Positions 60,594 to 64,000 of a stretch of 64,000 bases of DNA are shown here, one piece after another. The translations under genes and the position numbers were made by a program. Below the pieces are notes generated by a model, which was not told where the DNA came from, searched no databases, and saw only the letters and a program-made list of their open reading frames with translations. The DNA is from Smittia aterrima (lineage: Eukaryota; Arthropoda; Insecta; Diptera; Chironomidae), in NCBI GenBank assembly GCA_033063855.1, contig CP093831.1, forward strand, positions 14,198,001 to 14,262,000. Reading direction: 5' to 3'. Positions within the stretch are counted from its first letter, which is position 1. Each line of letters begins with the position of its first letter.

Positions 60594-63156
60594 TTACCAA
60601 ATGCTGCATTTTGATTTTGAGTTCATTTGAGAATCAAGCGAGCACTGAAAATCTTTCGAAAATTCTTCTGAGTTGCTGAACGATCCAATGACTCGAAATC
60701 TATCAGGAGAATGATCTTCAAGAAGGAAAACTTTCTCGATAACTTCTAAAAATAAAAGTTAATGATAGTAATTTACTTAAAACAACAATAGATCGAACCT
60801 GGTCGGTAAACTGAACACCAAGTCTGTGCCGCTGATATCCAGAAAAGTTGATTTGTTGTGTAGTTAAGACCTGGCAACTTTGGTTCGACTCCGTTTTGTT
60901 CAACGAATTTCTTGTAAGCGAGATAAGCTTCTTTGATTCCTCCGTTGTCAGCGATGTTCTCTCCTTGTGTGTTGATTCCATTTAATGGAAGATTAACAGT
61001 TGGTTCAGTGTAGTTGTTGTATTGATCGATAATGCAACGAGCTTTCTCTAAATAAGAATTTTTTGTATCTTCTGCCCACCAATCAACGAGATTTCCATCT
61101 GAATCAAATTGACGTCCTTCATCATCAAATCCTTAAAACGAGAGTTTAAGTGAAAAACGTTTAAATATTAAGGAATCAAGATTAAATCTTACCATGAGTG
61201 ATCTCATGTCCAATCACAAATCCGATAGCTCCATAGTTCATGTAACGAGGGCGATCAGCGGAGAAGAATTGACCTTGCAAAATGCCCGCTGGAAGTTCTT
61301 TAGAAAGAAGAAATAAACTTTTAAATCTTAAATTCAACAATTCCTACTCACGAATACTGTTTTCACTAAATGAATAGAAAGCATTGACAACGGCGACTTC
61401 TCCATGATTCTCCCAAGAGTCTTTTCTCACTGGTTTGCGTAAGCTTTGCAAAATCTTCTCCCTCGAAAATCTGCTGACATTAATAACAGCTCCAAAATAA
61501 TTGTCTTCACTAATTGTAAGATTTTGGTAATATTCGATCAGTTTTGAGTCATCTAGAAGTTCATCAGGGGATCCAATGTGAGCTGTCATTTTCTCGGCTT
61601 TTCTCAAAGCTTCTGCTTTTGTTTTTTCGTCCATCCATTCGGTTTCTCGGAGTAGTTTTTGAATTTCTTCTTTAATCAAATCAACCATTTCCAGCGCAAT
61701 CTTCTTTGACTCATTATTGAAATACTTTTTAACGTAAAGTGCACTCGTTGCGATCGGTAAATATTCTAGAACATCCTCAGTACATGAAAGCCATCGCGGC
61801 TCAGAATTTTCTACTCCAGTAAGAGCTTTGATGAATTTGATTCTACCGTCGCGCATTTCTTTGTTGAGAAGATCAGCAACTGATAAGGTCGCGCGCCAAA
61901 TCAAATAATTTACAATCACGCTTAAAGAAAATTACTATTCTCTTCTGAATTATTTTATTAAAATTGTTATTTTACCGATTTGAAGTTTTTTTGAGAAGAC
62001 CGTAAACCTTTTCAACGATAAAAATAAAATCTGTCACAATTATTTCTTCAGTTTCTGCAACTTTGGGATTGAAAGGATGAAGCTCATTTAAGAATTTATA
62101 CTGAAAATGAAAAATAATATTTACAGATTTCATTTGAGTTTGACATCATTTACCCAATCGTGGACAGGAAAAATGTATTGGAACTCTTTGATTGACATTG
62201 GATTGTACTTGAGCGTGAGATTTCTTCTTTCTTCCTTTGGTAGCAGAATCTAAACTCAATTTCTTATCAGTTGACATCACTTGAAATAAATTTCCTCAAA
62301 CCTTTGCAAGCTCCAATTCGAAATTTAAAACTTTTTTTGCTTCAACTTCAGCGTAAGATCGATTGGCACCGAATAAAACTGCAGTGTCCACTTGAAGCTC
62401 ATAATAAGCTTGAACAATTTTATCTTCTGTTCCATTCAACAAATATTCTTGATCAATTCCTAGATTCGGTTGGTCGACCTGTTAAAGATTTAATAGAATT
62501 CAAATTGTAATCAAATTATTTCGATTACGAACATAAAACTTTCGTTTGCTTGAGTTTTTCAAATCAAATTCAATTGAAAAATCGAAAATGTGATCAGAAC
62601 CAATGTTCACAGCTTCAAGCTTCCTTAGCACTTTCTGCCAAGACCAAACGTTTTTCTTCCATTTCGTTTCTTCAACTATTGGCCAACCTCCCATTGACTT
62701 AATGATCTCTTTCATTGGCGTAAGTCCAGTTGACTCAATCAAATCTTCATTCATGCATGATGAGTAAAGTATCTTGCAGTTTCTCTCAGGAACTTCATCA
62801 TCTGCCGAAATCGGACTCTCGAGAGCCTCTCGTACTTGATACTTTAGTTTCACTTCCAATATTGAAAATTCACTGACAAAACTTTTGTCGTTTGAAATTT
62901 CCGTTTCGTTAATAAAATTTCCACAAGCGAAGAGATAAATATCTTCGCATGGGTCAATCGACTCGTCAAGCCTTGCTAGAATATTTCGTGCCTCACGCTC
63001 GCAAGCTGCAGTTGAACAAGTTTCATCCAATTCGCTTTCACTTTCACACCGGACGATCAGTAACAGAAAAACAAATCTAGAAAAAACAATCGCACAAACT
63101 CATTTTGTTCCGAAAATTCAAGGTCGATTGCTATACCTTCGAAACTTTTGATTCAT
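60594..63156 (-). CDS. Secreted neprilysin-like M13 metallopeptidase, intact copy C
   Basis: Nine exons: 63137-63156, 62533-63076, 62302-62478, 62154-62249, 61976-62100, 61352-61920, 61193-61297, 60799-61131 and 60594-60745. They sum to exactly 707 codons. The signal peptide (RRFVFLLLIVRCES) is split by the first intron, as in the secreted peptidase at 47457-49943. The protein has DPCEDIYLFACGNF, LFGANRSYAEVE, WMDEKTKAEALRK, HEITHG, GENIADNGG and the ending KCSIW, so the metal ligands and catalytic residues are present. Two donors are unusual (TAT|GTTCGT and CCAG|GTTCGA) but are kept in the copies. Substrates are unknown; secreted M13 enzymes usually cut small peptides. Confidence 0.87.
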
Positions 63157-63501
63157 GACCGATTGCGCAACTATAATTTCACTTGAATGAATCAACTTCA
63201 ATAACAATTTTCGACGTCTGCTCGATGATATTCAGAAGTTAACTGCAATCATTTCCTCATTTACAAGCAGAGATAACACAAAAGTTGAAATTATTTTTGC
63301 GGTAAAATATTTTTCGAGCTAACATCTAATTCCTGTAAAAGCAATTGAGGAAAAAGACCTGAAACAACTGATTGTTAGTTTTGTGTTTATCATTTAATAC
63401 AAAAATGTAATGATGAGACGATGTTTGAAAGTTTTTAAATGCGGTCAAAGTCAAACTCGTAAAATTATTCGCCAAACAATTTGTTTTCCAATAGAAAAGC
63501 T
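63157..63501. other. Intergenic region between peptidase copies C and D
   Basis: Promoter of copy C and 3' flank of copy D. Nothing else recognised. Confidence 0.5.
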
Positions 63502-64000
63502 TTACCAAACTTCACATTTATCATCTCGATTCATTGTCGCCTCAGATGAGCATTGAAAATCGTCTGAGAACTCCTTCATGTTGCTGAATGGGCCGTTTAC
63601 TCTAAACATCTCCGGCGAATGAACATTTGTGCTGATTAGAAGCTTTGTTGCCTCTGAAAATTTAATTTGGTAACTCAAGAATCTCGCAATTGAAAAGACC
63701 TCGTTACCTGGTCTTCTCTTTGAACACCAGCTCTGAGCAGCTGAGATCCAGAAAAGTTGGTTCGTTGTGAAGTTAAGACCAGGAAGTCTTTTCTCTGGTC
63801 CAAATTTTTCAACAAAGGTTTTGTAAGCGAGATAAGCGAATTTGATTCCTCCGTTGTCAGCGATGTTCTCTCCTTGAGTGTTGATTCCATTTAATGGAAG
63901 ATCAACATTTGGTTCAGTGTAGTTGTTGTATTGATCGATAATGCAACGAGCTTTCTCTAAATAAGAATTTTTCGTATCTTCTGCCCACCAATCAACGAGA
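63502..64000 (-). CDS. M13 metallopeptidase copy D, 5' part beyond window
   Basis: Only the last two exons are inside the window: 63708 to beyond 64000 and 63502-63653. The product segment includes the GENIADNGG region, FWISAAQSWCS and the C-terminal ending DDKCEVW. The last exon is 152 bases, the same as in copies A-C, and frame is preserved. It is clearly related but more distant than copies A-C are from one another. Whether the rest is intact cannot be seen. Confidence 0.85.
   Translation of the reverse strand, partial: LVDWWAEDTKNSYLEKARCIIDQYNNYTEPNVDLPLNGINTQGENIADNGGIKFAYLAYKTFVEKFGPEKRLPGLNFTTNQLFWISAAQSWCSKRRPGNEVFSIARFLSYQIKFSEATKLLISTNVHSPEMFRVNGPFSNMKEFSDDFQCSSEATMNRDDKCEVW

Larger units (their letters stand above)
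50185..63156 (-). repeat. Tandem array of M13-peptidase plus LRR-BTB cassettes
   Basis: Three head-to-tail units, each with a peptidase copy upstream and an LRR-BTB gene downstream on the minus strand: about 50185-54080, 54081-57304 and 57305-63156. Coding and flanking sequence are nearly identical between units. Units 1 and 2 share the same truncated peptidase 5' end fused to LRR-BTB 3' flank. Unit 3 has an intact peptidase and a 1.66-kb repeat insertion. Confidence 0.85.

Overview
The window is nuclear DNA of an insect, most likely a nematoceran fly and probably a non-biting midge (chironomid). The evidence is AT-rich intergenic DNA, very short introns (mostly 50-65 bases with GT/AG ends), tightly packed genes, orthologues of classic insect genes (allatostatin-A receptor, Aurora A, Integrator subunit 8, ATAD3), and a leucine-rich-repeat domain of a style that I associate with mosquitoes and midges. 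The species is not certain. There are no bacterial operons, CRISPR arrays or rRNA genes, and I recognised no tRNA gene.

Bases 1-23018 hold mostly conserved single-copy genes. In order they are the 3' part of a mitochondrial TRUB2-like gene, two tandem small secreted/transmembrane proteins of unknown function, an ANKRD6/Diversin-type ankyrin protein, an allatostatin-A receptor, a GTPBP2-type GTPase, Integrator subunit 8, a carboxylesterase and RECQL4. RECQL4 may have an extra upstream exon that reads like a mitochondrial leader.

Bases 23019-31524 are mostly non-coding. They contain a nearly 1-kb inverted repeat (23988-24973 and 28499-29494) whose arms flank one gene, a resilin-like SSYGAP-repeat secreted protein with a clear TATA/initiator promoter.

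Bases 31525-42097 are again housekeeping-like: an acidic low-complexity protein, CstF-50, a small coiled-coil protein, a GOLIM4/GOLM-like Golgi protein, Aurora A kinase and ATAD3. Several neighbours are head-to-head or tail-to-tail.

Bases 42476-64000 form a locally expanded cluster on the minus strand. It holds neprilysin-family (M13) zinc peptidases: one membrane-anchored, two intact secreted, two broken copies and one cut by the window edge. Interleaved with them are three intact, intronless genes that join a leucine-rich-repeat domain to a BTB/POZ domain. A peptidase plus LRR-BTB cassette has been tandemly duplicated. In the two middle cassettes the peptidase has decayed while every LRR-BTB frame stays open. 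A 1.66-kb insertion of higher-order tandem repeats separates the third LRR-BTB gene from the intact peptidase. This cluster is the least ordinary part of the window.

All exon boundaries were read by eye from splice consensus and frame continuity. Family names come from remembered protein families, not from any search.
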